Shown piece after piece: positions 10,089-19,200 of a stretch of DNA of 64,000 nt. The stretch comes from Leucobacter sp. OH1287 (GTDB lineage Bacteria; Actinomycetota; Actinomycetes; Actinomycetales; Microbacteriaceae): contig NZ_RQYM01000008.1 in the NCBI RefSeq assembly GCF_003859945.1, positions 35,662 through 99,661 of the forward strand, written 5' to 3'. The translations under genes and the position numbers were made by a program. The notes below the pieces were generated by a model. That model had not been told where the DNA came from. It saw only the letters and a program-made list of their open reading frames with translations, and did no database searches. How positions within the stretch are numbered: position 1 is the stretch's first letter; each line of letters starts with the position of its first letter.

Positions 10089-10152
10089 GCGCTCCCCGTT
10101 AAGCTTCAGCACCGTATTTGGTGCGGCGCTTAGCGGGGAGCGTTTGCTTTGT
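10089..10152 (+). terminator. long hairpin terminator after gabD
   Basis: Arms CGCTCCCCGTTAAGC (10090-10104) and GCTTAGCGGGGAGCG (10128-10142) pair at 14 of 15 positions. A nested hairpin GCACC-N6-GGTGC sits in the loop. TTTGCTTTGTT follows, as expected for an intrinsic terminator. Confidence 0.75.
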
Positions 10153-10170
10153 TGCCGGGGTGCGCGGCCG

Positions 10171-10255
10171 GGCGCGGCTAGTCGCGTTCGCGGGGTCGGG
10201 CCGCAGGGCGCTGTGCTGGTGGGTTTTGTTGTTTTGCTGCGGCGCGGCTAGTCGC
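10171..10255 (-). repeat. exact 15-base copy of the rsmD 3' end
   Basis: GGCGCGGCTAGTCGC occurs at 10241-10255, where it covers the rsmD stop codon (CTA on the plus strand), and again identically at 10171-10185, 70 bases beyond the stop. The spacer between is G/T-rich and shows no gene. Confidence 0.7.
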
Positions 10256-10826
10256 CCGCCGGCTCATACCACCAGCAGGTGGTCTCACCGTATTTCGCGT
10301 GCTTTACGGGCCTTAACCCAGCAGGCACCCGCGGTTCCGGGCTGCGACTGTCGCGCTCCACAAGCACACAGGCGTCGGCGGTGAGGTGCGGCAGCAGCGC
10401 CGTCAGATTGGCGGTGATAACATCCTCAGTAAAGTCGTAGGGTGGATCAATAAACACAACGTCGTAGGCGGATCCCCCATAGCCCTCTAGGTAGCTTTGG
10501 ACGTCGCGCTGGTGGGCTGTTGCCGTTGCGCTAACCTCGGCGGCCTGCAGCGCCTTCTGCACGGCAGCCGTGTTCGCGGTAATGATTTTCACCGCTCCGG
10601 GGTGTTTTTCGACGAGGTCGGCGTGGGCAGCGCCGCGGCTGAGTGCCTCCAGCCCGAGCGCGCCGGATCCGGCATAGAGGTCGAGCACCCGGGTGTCTGT
10701 GACAAAACCCCACGAATCGAGGGTTGAGAAGATCGCCTCGCGCACCTTGTCGCTGGTTGGGCGGGTGCCGCGCGGCGGAACTGTCAGGCGGATGGATCCT
10801 GCCGCCCCCGAAATTATTCGTGTCAC
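10248..10826 (-). CDS. rsmD: 16S rRNA (guanine966-N2)-methyltransferase
   Basis: Methylates G966 of 16S rRNA using SAM. The 192-residue protein begins MTRIISGAAGSIRLTVPPRGTRPTSDKVREAIF, the RsmD family signature; VLDLYAGSGALGLEALSRG is the SAM-binding motif and FIDPPYDF the catalytic DPPY. The GTG start is six bases after TAGAAT, so the transcript is probably leaderless. It is divergent from recG across a 59-base spacer. Confidence 0.92.
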   Translation of the reverse strand: MTRIISGAAGSIRLTVPPRGTRPTSDKVREAIFSTLDSWGFVTDTRVLDLYAGSGALGLEALSRGAAHADLVEKHPGAVKIITANTAAVQKALQAAEVSATATAHQRDVQSYLEGYGGSAYDVVFIDPPYDFTEDVITANLTALLPHLTADACVLVERDSRSPEPRVPAGLRPVKHAKYGETTCWWYEPAGD

Positions 10827-10885
10827 ACTACAATTCTAGTGAAATCGGCGCGGTTTGCGTCCCGGTTTGCTACAGTTAGTCTCAG

Positions 10886-13045
10886 ATGATTTCCCTTGAT
10901 TCGCCGCTCAGTCAGGCGCTGCCGGAGAAAACCGCGGCAGCGTTCAAAAAAGCGTTTGACTATCAGAGCGTGCGCGATCTGCTGGAGCACTATCCTCGCC
11001 GCTACACAAAACGCGGTGAGTTGACGCCGCTGGAGTCACTGCCGCTGGGGGAGCACGTCACCGTTGTTGCGCAGGTGCTTGATGTGCAGAGCAGGCGGAT
11101 GCAGAGCCGCGGCGGCACACTGTTGACGGCGCGGATCACCGACGGCACCGGCTATATGACGCTCACCTTCTTCAACCAGCCGTGGCGGGAAAAGGATCTG
11201 CGCCCCGGCAGGCACGGGCAGTTCGCGGGCAAGGTGAAAAGCTATCGCGGCACCCTGCAGCTGCAAAACCCCGAGTATCAGATGTTCACGAGCGAGGAAG
11301 AGCCGGAGGCAGCGGGTGTTGACCGGGAGGCTTTGCGTCAGGCGGCCGCGCTCGCGTTCTCACGCAAACCGATTCCCACCTACGCGGCAACCGGCACGCT
11401 GCCCACCTGGGTTATCGCGAAGCACATCACCGCGGTGCTTGAGCAGCTGCCTGAGCAGGCGGATCCGCTACCCTGGGAGGTCTGCGAGCATGCGGGCGTG
11501 ATCAGCTATGACGCGGCGCTTAGGCAGATCCACACCCCGGAGAGTGACGCCGAGTGGCAAGCGGCGACCGAGTCGTTGAAGTTTCGGGAGGCCTTTGAGC
11601 TGCAGCTCGCGTTCGGGGTGCGCGCAGCGGGTTTGAAGCAGCAGCGGGCGGTTGCCAGGCCGCTCGGTGAGGGATCGCTGTTAAAGCGGCTCGATGCGCA
11701 GTTGCCGTACCAGTTGACGGGGGATCAGCGGCGGGCTGGCGAGATTTTCGCGGCGGAGTTGGCGCGTGACTATCCGATGCACAGGCTTTTGCAGGGCGAG
11801 GTTGGATCCGGGAAAACCCTTGTGGCGCTGCGGGCGATGCTGCAGGTTGCTGAGACGGGCGGCCAGAGTGCGCTGCTCGCGCCAACCGAGGTGCTCGCGG
11901 CCCAGCATTTTCAGTCGATTACGGAGCTGCTCGGTGAGGAACTAACCGCCCAACTGAAACCGCGCCTGATCACCGGCCAGATGTCGCAGCGGGAGCGGAA
12001 GGCGGCGCTGCTCGACGTTGCCGCCGGGGTTTCGCTGCTGGTGGTTGGCACGCACGCGCTGTTTAGCGAGAGCACCGTGTTTGCGGATCTCGCGCTCACC
12101 GTTATTGATGAGCAGCACCGTTTCGGGGTTGAGCAGCGGGAGGCGCTCAGGCAGAAGGGTTCCGCAGCGCCGCACCTGCTGGCGATGACGGCGACACCGA
12201 TCCCGCGGACGGTTGCGCTCGCCGTGTTTGGTGATCTGGAGGTGACGACGATTAGGGAGCTGCCGCCCGGTCGCGCCGGGATCAGCAGTTTTGCCGTGCA
12301 GGTTTTTGAGCAGCCACACCTGGAGGCGCGCGCCTGGCAGCGTGCCCGTGAGGAGATCGCTGCAGGCCGGCAGGTTTATGTTGTCTGCCCCGCAATCTCG
12401 GCAGCGGAGGAGTCCCAGGAAGGAACAGCGGAGCGCGGCAGAGCGGGCGTTGAGCAGGTCGCCGAGCAGCTGCGGCGGCGGCCAGACTATGCGGGTGTGC
12501 GGATCGGAATCCTCACCGGTGCTCTTTTAAGCGCCGAAAAAGATGCGGTGATGGCGAAGTTTGCCGCCGGTGAACTGGATCTTTTGGTTGCGACGACGGT
12601 GATTGAGGTCGGTGTTAACGTGCCGAACGCGACCGCGATGCTGGTTTTGGAGGCGGACCGTTTCGGGGTTTCGCAGCTGCACCAGCTGCGCGGCCGGGTT
12701 GGTCGCGGCAGCCACGCCGGTATCTGCCTTTTGCTGACAACCGCCCCGCTGCAGTCAACCGCGTGGGAGCGGGTTGCCGCGGTCGCCGAAACAACCGACG
12801 GTTTCGCGCTCGCCGAGATCGACCTGGAACAGCGACGCGAGGGAGATATCCTCGGAACAGCCCAGTCAGGCGGCAAGTCTACACTGAAACTGCTGCGTGT
12901 CACCCGCGATGGCGAGGTGATTGCTGCGGCCCGCAACGCCGCTGAGGCGCTGCTCAGTGCGGATCCGCACCTGGCAAAACACGCTGAACTCAGGCGGTGG
13001 ATTAGCGAGCGACAGCCGGAGTTAACAGCGCTCGCTAAGTCGTAG
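10886..13045 (+). CDS. recG: ATP-dependent DNA helicase RecG
   Basis: Branch-migrates Holliday junctions and stalled replication forks. The 719-residue protein has the wedge/OB region in the first third, Walker A GEVGSGKT (written with GGATCC), the DEQHRFG box, the TAT motif AMTATPIPRT, and the C-terminal helicase half with VIEVGVNVPNAT and QLHQLRGRVGRG. A TACAGT -10-like box lies nine bases before the ATG. coaD follows 17 bases after the stop, so the two may be co-transcribed. Confidence 0.95.
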   Translation: MISLDSPLSQALPEKTAAAFKKAFDYQSVRDLLEHYPRRYTKRGELTPLESLPLGEHVTVVAQVLDVQSRRMQSRGGTLLTARITDGTGYMTLTFFNQPWREKDLRPGRHGQFAGKVKSYRGTLQLQNPEYQMFTSEEEPEAAGVDREALRQAAALAFSRKPIPTYAATGTLPTWVIAKHITAVLEQLPEQADPLPWEVCEHAGVISYDAALRQIHTPESDAEWQAATESLKFREAFELQLAFGVRAAGLKQQRAVARPLGEGSLLKRLDAQLPYQLTGDQRRAGEIFAAELARDYPMHRLLQGEVGSGKTLVALRAMLQVAETGGQSALLAPTEVLAAQHFQSITELLGEELTAQLKPRLITGQMSQRERKAALLDVAAGVSLLVVGTHALFSESTVFADLALTVIDEQHRFGVEQREALRQKGSAAPHLLAMTATPIPRTVALAVFGDLEVTTIRELPPGRAGISSFAVQVFEQPHLEARAWQRAREEIAAGRQVYVVCPAISAAEESQEGTAERGRAGVEQVAEQLRRRPDYAGVRIGILTGALLSAEKDAVMAKFAAGELDLLVATTVIEVGVNVPNATAMLVLEADRFGVSQLHQLRGRVGRGSHAGICLLLTTAPLQSTAWERVAAVAETTDGFALAEIDLEQRREGDILGTAQSGGKSTLKLLRVTRDGEVIAAARNAAEALLSADPHLAKHAELRRWISERQPELTALAKS

Positions 13046-13062
13046 CGGATAAGCTTAAAGCT

Positions 13063-13650
13063 ATGGCAAAACTAGCGGTTATTCCCGGCTCATTTAACCC
13101 CGTCACAAGGGGGCACCTCGATGTGATTGTGCGGGCAACAGGGCTGTTTGAGCGGGTGCAGGTGGTTGTTGTGCACAACCCCGAAAAGCAGGGGCTGATT
13201 AGCATTGCGGATCGCGTCAGCCTGCTCGTTGAGTCGCTTGCTGCCGAGGGGATTAGGGTGCAGCGGGAGCGGCCGGGCGAGAGCGCCGAAGCCGCCGGGG
13301 CTGACGCGCTCGCCGGGGCTGACGCGCTCGCCGCTGGGGTGGATCCGGGCGTCGTCGGTGTTGTTAGCGTCGCTGAGCTTTCGAGCGGCCTGCTGGTTGA
13401 GCACTGTCAGCGGGTTAACGCGGACGTTATTGTCAAGGGTGTGCGATCGCAGCTCGACCTCGCCTACGAGCAGCCGATGGCGCTGATGAACCGCGAGATG
13501 ACCGGGATTGAGACGCTGTTTTTGCTGCCGGATCCGGCGTACGCCCACATCTCCAGCACGCTGGTAAGGCAGATCGCCGCGAGCGAGCAGAGTCTTGATC
13601 CCTATGTGCCCGAGCCGGTTGCGCGGTACCTGCAGCAGCGGCGCGGCTGA
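13063..13650 (+). CDS. coaD: phosphopantetheine adenylyltransferase with an inserted repeat
   Basis: Penultimate step of coenzyme A synthesis. The N-terminal PGSFNPVTRGHLD has the TxGH nucleotidyltransferase motif and HISSTLVRQIAA is the C-terminal active-site segment. At 195 residues it is about 35 longer than usual: residues about 68-100 are an Ala/Gly/Asp-rich insertion containing a perfect 18-base tandem repeat (13294-13311 and 13312-13329, encoding GADALA twice). The insertion lies between the strand ending IRVQ and LSSGLLVE and could loop out without destroying the fold. Confidence 0.9.
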   Translation: MAKLAVIPGSFNPVTRGHLDVIVRATGLFERVQVVVVHNPEKQGLISIADRVSLLVESLAAEGIRVQRERPGESAEAAGADALAGADALAAGVDPGVVGVVSVAELSSGLLVEHCQRVNADVIVKGVRSQLDLAYEQPMALMNREMTGIETLFLLPDPAYAHISSTLVRQIAASEQSLDPYVPEPVARYLQQRRG

Positions 13651-13721
13651 AGGCCCGGCTAAAAGCGCGGCTAAAAGCGCGGCTGAAAGGCGCGGCTGAA
13701 GGCCCGGCTGAAAGGCCCGGC
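13641..13721 (+). repeat. tandem repeat of the coaD stop region
   Basis: About 6.5 imperfect 12-13 base units of the form GCSCGGCTRAAR. The first unit is the last three codons of coaD with its TGA; each later unit again carries CTGA or CTAA. It looks like repeated local duplication of the gene end. No promoter or hairpin of note lies inside. Confidence 0.85.
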
Positions 13722-13744
13722 GCGCGCGAGATTATAAAAGCGGC

Positions 13745-13757
13745 TAAGATAGACGGG
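13745..13757 (+). promoter_or_regulatory. leaderless -10 box of the DUF177 gene
   Basis: TAAGAT at 13745-13750 is followed by six bases and the GTG start. This spacing leaves no room for a 5' leader or ribosome site and fits leaderless transcription, common in Actinobacteria. Confidence 0.5.
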
Positions 13758-14293
13758 TGAATAAAACGTCAAAAATGCTCCTGAACGTGCGCGACCTTGT
13801 GCACCGTCCGGGGGAGATGCGGGAGCTGCAGCAGGAGTATGTGCTGGCTGAGCCGTGGGGTGAGGGTCTGGCGGCTGTTGCTGCTGGATCCACCATCGCC
13901 GTTAACGGTCGCGCAGAGTCTGTTCACGAGGGGATTTTGCTCACCGGGGACGCAGCAACCGAGTTTGACGCAGAGTGCGGCAGGTGCCTGCAACACTTCA
14001 CAGAAACGCTTCAAGTCGACTTTACCGAGCTTTTCGCGTATAATCCTACGGAGGCCGATGAATACGGGGTTCACGGTGATCACGTGAACCTTGAACCCCC
14101 GCTGCGGGACGCAATTGTGCTTGCACTACCGTTCCAGCCGGTGTGTCGTGCTGACTGTTTTGGGCTTGATCCAGACAGTGGCGAGCGACTCACTTCAGAA
14201 GCAGCAGCCGAAGCAACTCCCGCGGTTGATCCCCGCTGGGCTGCCCTGGCTGGTTTTTCGGTTGACAATGACAAATCAGGTGCTGAACACTAA
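13757..14293 (+). CDS. yceD: DUF177 (YceD) family protein, rRNA-linked
   Basis: A 178-residue protein of the YceD/DUF177 family, which is nearly always encoded just before rpmF and has been linked to 23S rRNA accumulation. Two cysteine pairs, ECGRC and CRADC, about 60 residues apart are the conserved putative zinc ligands. The N-terminus LLNVRDLVHRPGEMRELQ is typical of actinobacterial members. It is followed by rpmF after 51 bases. Confidence 0.85.
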   Translation: MNKTSKMLLNVRDLVHRPGEMRELQQEYVLAEPWGEGLAAVAAGSTIAVNGRAESVHEGILLTGDAATEFDAECGRCLQHFTETLQVDFTELFAYNPTEADEYGVHGDHVNLEPPLRDAIVLALPFQPVCRADCFGLDPDSGERLTSEAAAEATPAVDPRWAALAGFSVDNDKSGAEH

Positions 14294-14344
14294 ACCGCCA
14301 AACAGGCGCGCCAAGATTCAGCAGTAAGACAAGAAAGAGACACC

Positions 14345-14548
14345 ATGGCAGTTCCAAAGCGTAAAATGTCACGCTCGAACACCCGTCACCGTCGCTCACA
14401 GTGGAAAGCAAGCGCACCAGCGCTTGTAAAGACCGTTGAGAACGGCCGCACCGTTTACAGCCTGCCTCACCGCGCACGCGTTGTTGAGGATGCTCAGGGC
14501 ACTCCGCTGTTCCTGGAGTACAAGGGACGTCGCGTAGCTGACGCCTAA
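14345..14548 (+). CDS. rpmF: 50S ribosomal protein L32
   Basis: The 67-residue protein starts [21 protein letters not shown], the universal L32 N-terminus. It has no CxxC pairs, so it is the zinc-free form of L32. A ribosome site AAGAAAGAG precedes the ATG. Codon use is of the high-expression type. Confidence 0.95.
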   Translation: MAVPKRKMSRSNTRHRRSQWKASAPALVKTVENGRTVYSLPHRARVVEDAQGTPLFLEYKGRRVADA

Positions 14549-14576
14549 CGGTTAAACTGACGTTAAAACGATCAGA

Positions 14577-15311
14577 GTGACGAAAAAAACTCAAAAAAAA
14601 CTGCCTGACGCAGCGGCTGAGCCCGCCGACGCGGGCAGTTTTTTTGCTAACTACGGCATTACCGTTGACCCGGAGCTGCTAGAGATCGCGCTCACTCACC
14701 GCTCCTGGGCGGCCGAGCACCGCGGCGCGCAGCACAATGAGCGGCTGGAGTTCCTTGGCGACTCCGTGCTCGGTTTCGCTATCGCCGCTAAACTGTACGC
14801 AGATTTTCCAAATGTGCGAGAAGAGGATCTGTCGAAGCGCAGGTCCGCGGTTGTATCAACCGTTGCGCTCGCACAAACCGCCAGACGGATCGGGCTCGGC
14901 AAGTACCTAAAGCTCGGCCGCGGCGAGATACTAACCGGTGGCAGCGATAAAGACTCGATCCTTGCGGACACCGTTGAGGCGCTGATCGGCGCAGTCTATC
15001 TCTCGAACGACACGAAAACCGCTGTCGATTTTGTGCTGCAGCTGCTCGCGCCGCTGCTCGCCGATATTGACGCTCTCACCGAGATGATGGATCCAAAAAC
15101 CACGCTGCAGGAGCTCGCGGTGAAACGTGACTCGCCGCCCCCGCAGTATGAGCTGACCTCAACCGGCCCAGACCACAATCGCCGCTACACAGCGACCGTT
15201 TCGCTCTTGGGTGTCACCTGCTCGGGCGAGGGCACAAGCAAAAAAGCCGCCGAGCTCGCTGCGGCGAGAAGAGCCGTGATCCGCCTCACCAAACTGCAGA
15301 GCGATGCCTGA
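14577..15311 (+). CDS. rnc: ribonuclease III
   Basis: Cleaves double-stranded RNA in rRNA maturation. ERLEFLGDSVLGFAIA is the RNase III signature with the catalytic acidic residues; the second acidic site is in DTVEALIGAVYL. A C-terminal dsRNA-binding domain begins at PKTTLQELAVKRD and ends GTSKKAAELAAARRAV. It is 244 residues. GTG start preceded by no clear leader; the stop overlaps the mutM start by eight bases. Confidence 0.95.
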   Translation: MTKKTQKKLPDAAAEPADAGSFFANYGITVDPELLEIALTHRSWAAEHRGAQHNERLEFLGDSVLGFAIAAKLYADFPNVREEDLSKRRSAVVSTVALAQTARRIGLGKYLKLGRGEILTGGSDKDSILADTVEALIGAVYLSNDTKTAVDFVLQLLAPLLADIDALTEMMDPKTTLQELAVKRDSPPPQYELTSTGPDHNRRYTATVSLLGVTCSGEGTSKKAAELAAARRAVIRLTKLQSDA

Positions 15312-16281
15312 ACTACCCGAGGTTGAAGTTGTTAGGGCGGGGCTTGCACCCGCGGTTAACGGCGCAACCGTGACCGGCGTTGAGGTGTTTGACGCGCGGT
15401 CGCTGAAACGACACATCAGCCTGATTGAGCAGCAGTCCGGCGAGATCGCTCAGGGGCACGGCAGAACCCTCGACGCGGCAACCCAGCAGCTGCGCGCGGC
15501 CGATTTTGAGAAGCGGCTAACCGGTGTGACACTCGGGCCGGCGGTTAGGCGCGGCAAGTTTTTGTGGATCCACATCGAGGGCAGTTCGTCGGTTCTGTTC
15601 GGGCACCTGGCGATGAGCGGCCAGCTGCTGCTGCGCGGCATTGACGCGCCGGACGATAAAAACGTGCGGATCCGTATCTGGCTAAACCACCCGGTGCACG
15701 GCGAATTGCGGATCGATTTTGCCGATCAACGCCGTTTCGGTTCGCTCGCAATTGACGAGCTGGTGGCAACCGACGACAGTCACCCCGGCGGCCTTGGCAC
15801 TGAGCTGCCGCTGATCCCACAGCAGGCGGGGCATATTGCGCGGGATCCGCTCGACCCGGCGTTCCAGCAGGATGCTGCCGTGCGGGGGCTGAGGCAGAAG
15901 TCGCTGCCGATTAAAATGGCGCTGCTTGACCAGCGGATCCTCAGCGGGGTTGGCAACATCTATGCTGACGAGGCTTTGTGGGCGGCGCGGATCCACCCGG
16001 AACTGCCCGCGAACCAGGTTTCGGCAAAGCGGCTGAATGAGCTGCTGACGGCGGTGCAGTTTGTGTTTCAGAAGGCGCTCGCGGAGGGCGGCACAAGCTT
16101 TGACGCGCAGTATGTGAACGTTAACGGCGAGGCGGGCTATTTTGCGCACTCGCTGAACGCTTACGGCCGCAGCGGGAAACCGTGTAACAGGTGCGGGGAG
16201 ACGCTGAAACGCAGCGAGGTTATCGACAGATCGAGTGTTTTCTGCCCGGTCTGCCAGGCAAAACGCCGTAGGCGGGGTTAG
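15304..16281 (+). CDS. mutM: formamidopyrimidine-DNA glycosylase
   Basis: Removes 8-oxoguanine and other oxidised bases. The N-terminal PELPEVEVVRAGL holds the catalytic Pro and Glu. The H2TH region includes GVGNIYADEALW, and the C-terminal zinc finger reads CNRCGETL...CPVCQ. At 325 residues it is longer than the usual 280 or so; the excess includes an Ala/Gln-rich stretch around residues 40-60. Overlaps rnc and lies 17 bases before smc. Confidence 0.95.
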   Translation: MPELPEVEVVRAGLAPAVNGATVTGVEVFDARSLKRHISLIEQQSGEIAQGHGRTLDAATQQLRAADFEKRLTGVTLGPAVRRGKFLWIHIEGSSSVLFGHLAMSGQLLLRGIDAPDDKNVRIRIWLNHPVHGELRIDFADQRRFGSLAIDELVATDDSHPGGLGTELPLIPQQAGHIARDPLDPAFQQDAAVRGLRQKSLPIKMALLDQRILSGVGNIYADEALWAARIHPELPANQVSAKRLNELLTAVQFVFQKALAEGGTSFDAQYVNVNGEAGYFAHSLNAYGRSGKPCNRCGETLKRSEVIDRSSVFCPVCQAKRRRRG

Positions 16282-16298
16282 GCAGCGGGGGCGAAGCC

Positions 16299-19200
16299 GT
16301 GCATCTAAAGAGTCTCACGCTGAAGGGTTTTAAGTCGTTTGCCCAGTCGACGACGTTCGAGTTCGAGCCGGGTGTGACCGCGATTGTCGGGCCGAACGGA
16401 TCCGGCAAATCGAATGTTTTGGACGCGCTCGCCTGGGTTATGGGTGAACAGGGCGCAAAAACTCTGCGCGGCGGCAAAATGGATGACGTGATCTTCGCGG
16501 GAACAGCCTCCCGTGGCCCGCTCGGCCGCGCGGAGGTGCGCCTGACGATTGACAACAGTGACGGTGCGCTGCCGATTGATTACACCGAGGTGACGATCAG
16601 CCGCACCCTGTTCCGTAACGGCTCCAGCGAGTACGCGATCAACGGCGAGGGCTGCCGGTTGCTTGATGTGCAGGAGCTGCTCAGCGACTCCGGTCTCGGC
16701 CGGGAAATGCACGTGATTGTTGGGCAGGGACAGCTGGATACGGTGCTGCGCGCAAGCCCGGAGGATCGGCGAGGTTTTATTGAGGAGGCGGCCGGAATTC
16801 TGAAGCATCGCCGCCGTCGCGAACGGACGCTCAGGAAGCTTGAGTCGATGGAGGCGAACCTGACGCGGCTTGAGGATCTCGCTTCTGAGGTGCGCAGGCA
16901 GTTAAAGCCGCTCGGTAAACAAGCTGCGATCGCGAAGAAAGCACAGCAGATTGCCGCCGAGGTGCGTGACGCAAAAGCGCGGCTTTTAGCGGACGATATT
17001 ACCCGGCTGCAGTTCGAGCTGGGGGAGCTGTCGAAGGACGACGCACAGCGGCAGGCTGAGCAGCAGGTTTATCAGGACAAGCTCGGCCAGAAACAGCGAC
17101 AGATTAACGAACTGGAGCGGCTCAGGCAAAACGACGAGGTGGATCAGGCGAGACGGGTAACCCTGAACGCGGAGGCGGTGCATGCGAAACTGCGTGGACT
17201 CTTCTCGCAGGCGCAGCAGCGGCTCACCTTCTTGGCGGGTCAGGTTGAGACCACAACCGCCCAAGACCTGATAACCCCCGAGCAGGTGAGCGCCGCCGAG
17301 GCTGAGACCACGCGGCTGGCGGATCTGGTACCCGCCGCCGAACAGCAGTTCACGGACGCAACCGAGCAGCTGAATCAAGCAACCGAGCAGCTGAACACGG
17401 TTGACGCTGAGATTGCCGAGCGGAGCGCGGCGGTTAGCGCCTACGATCTGGCGATAACCAAGCTGCGCGGTGAGGCTGAGGCGGCCGAGCAGCGTTTCCG
17501 GGCGACGCAGGCGGACGCGAACCAGCGCGAGAGCACACTCGCCGAGGCGGCCGCCCGGTTGGAGGAAGCGAACCGGGCGTTAAAGGAGTTTAACGAGGCG
17601 AACCCCGGCGGTGAGGCCGGGCCGGCGGGTGGTGCCGCGGGCGCGGGAGCTGCTGAAGCTGGCGGTGAGGCCGGGGGTGCCGGAACGGCGGGCGGTGCTG
17701 GCGCAGCTGGCGCTGGTTCGGGCGATGCCGCGGGCGCGGGCGCGGGCAGCCTGGATGCCGCCTACCAGGCCGCTGGCGAACAGCAGACCAAACTCGAAAC
17801 CGAGCGCGACAGCGTGCAGAGCGATGTGCACCGCCTGGAGCGGGAGATCGCGGGCCTTGAGGCGCGGATCAGCGCACTCACCGCAACCCTGCAAACCCCT
17901 GACGCGAGCAGCGCGGTTTTGGCGGATCCGCGTTTCAAACAGCTGCAGAGCCTCACCGACGTCGCCGAGATCGCACCCGGCTACGAGGCCGCGGTTAGCG
18001 CCGCGCTCGGCCAGTTCGCGACCGCCATCTGCGCGGCCGACACCGACCAGGCGACCTCGGTCACCCGCTTCGCCGCCGAACAGGATCTCGGGCGGGTGCG
18101 GCTCCTAATCAGCGACCCCGCGGCTGCGGCTGGTGGATCCGTCACAAACGCCGAGCTGACAGAACTTGCTGCCGCGGCTGGGTTGCGGTCGCTCGCTGAC
18201 GCGGTTAGCGCTCCGGCGGCGCTCAGGCAGCTGCTCGCTAACACCTTTGTTGCGCCCGATATTGACAGCGCGATCGCCGGGCACAGGGCGCTCAGTGAGT
18301 CCTCGGTGAACTTTACGATTGTGACCGCGGGCGGCGCGGTGCCGGAGGGTGCCGAGCCGGATGGAGCGGGGGTGACCGACACGGTGCTCGGTCGCTACAC
18401 CATTGATGGCGGATCCGCCAGCGCGCCCTCAAAACTGGAGATTCAGGCCGAAATCGCTGAGGCAGCCGACAGGCAGGCTCACCTCGCTGCTGAGCTGGAG
18501 GCCAAAAGCGAGACCCTCGGTTCATTGAAACAGCGGGTCGCGGACGCGAAAACAGCCGCGCAGGCAGCCCTGAAACAGCTGCGTGACGCGGACGCTGAAC
18601 AGGCCCGCATCGCCCAGCAACGAAACCGGCTGACCGTCACCGCGGAGGCTGCGGCTGCCGAGCACAGTCGCGCAAAACAGAACCGGGAGGCGCTCGCTGA
18701 CGCGGTTAGCGCAGCAGAGCAGGCAGCGGCAACGGCGGCAACGGCGCTGCAGGAGGCGCAGGAGAAACCGCGTCCGGTGCTTAACGCGGCTGAGCGTGAT
18801 CCGCTGGTTGCGGCGCAGGAGGCAGCGCGATCCGCCCAGATTGAGGCGCGGTTAGAGGCCCAGGCGGCGAAGGAGCGGGTGCGGGCAGCGAAGCTCACCG
18901 CCGAGTCGCTGCAGCGGCAGTTTGTTGCGCAGGAGCAGGCGGCTCTGGAGCGTGCACGCCGGAAGGTTTTGCGGGATCAGCAGAGTATGCGGGCGCAGCG
19001 GGTTGCTGACGCGCTGCCCGCACTTTTGGAGATTGCGCAGTCGGCGGTTGTTGAGGCGAAGAGCAGGCAGCGGCAGACCGAGGAGAATCGGGCCAAGCAG
19101 AGCCAGGAGCTGATCCTGGTGCGCTCTGAGGCGGCGGAGCTGCGCGGCAAACTGCAGGCGCTGACCGAGCGCGGCCACTCCGCCGAGCTGAAGAGCTACG

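Noticed and set aside
13641..13721. Possible CRISPR or regulatory repeat array
   Set aside because: Units are only 12-13 bases and directly abut with no spacers; the first unit is the coaD end.
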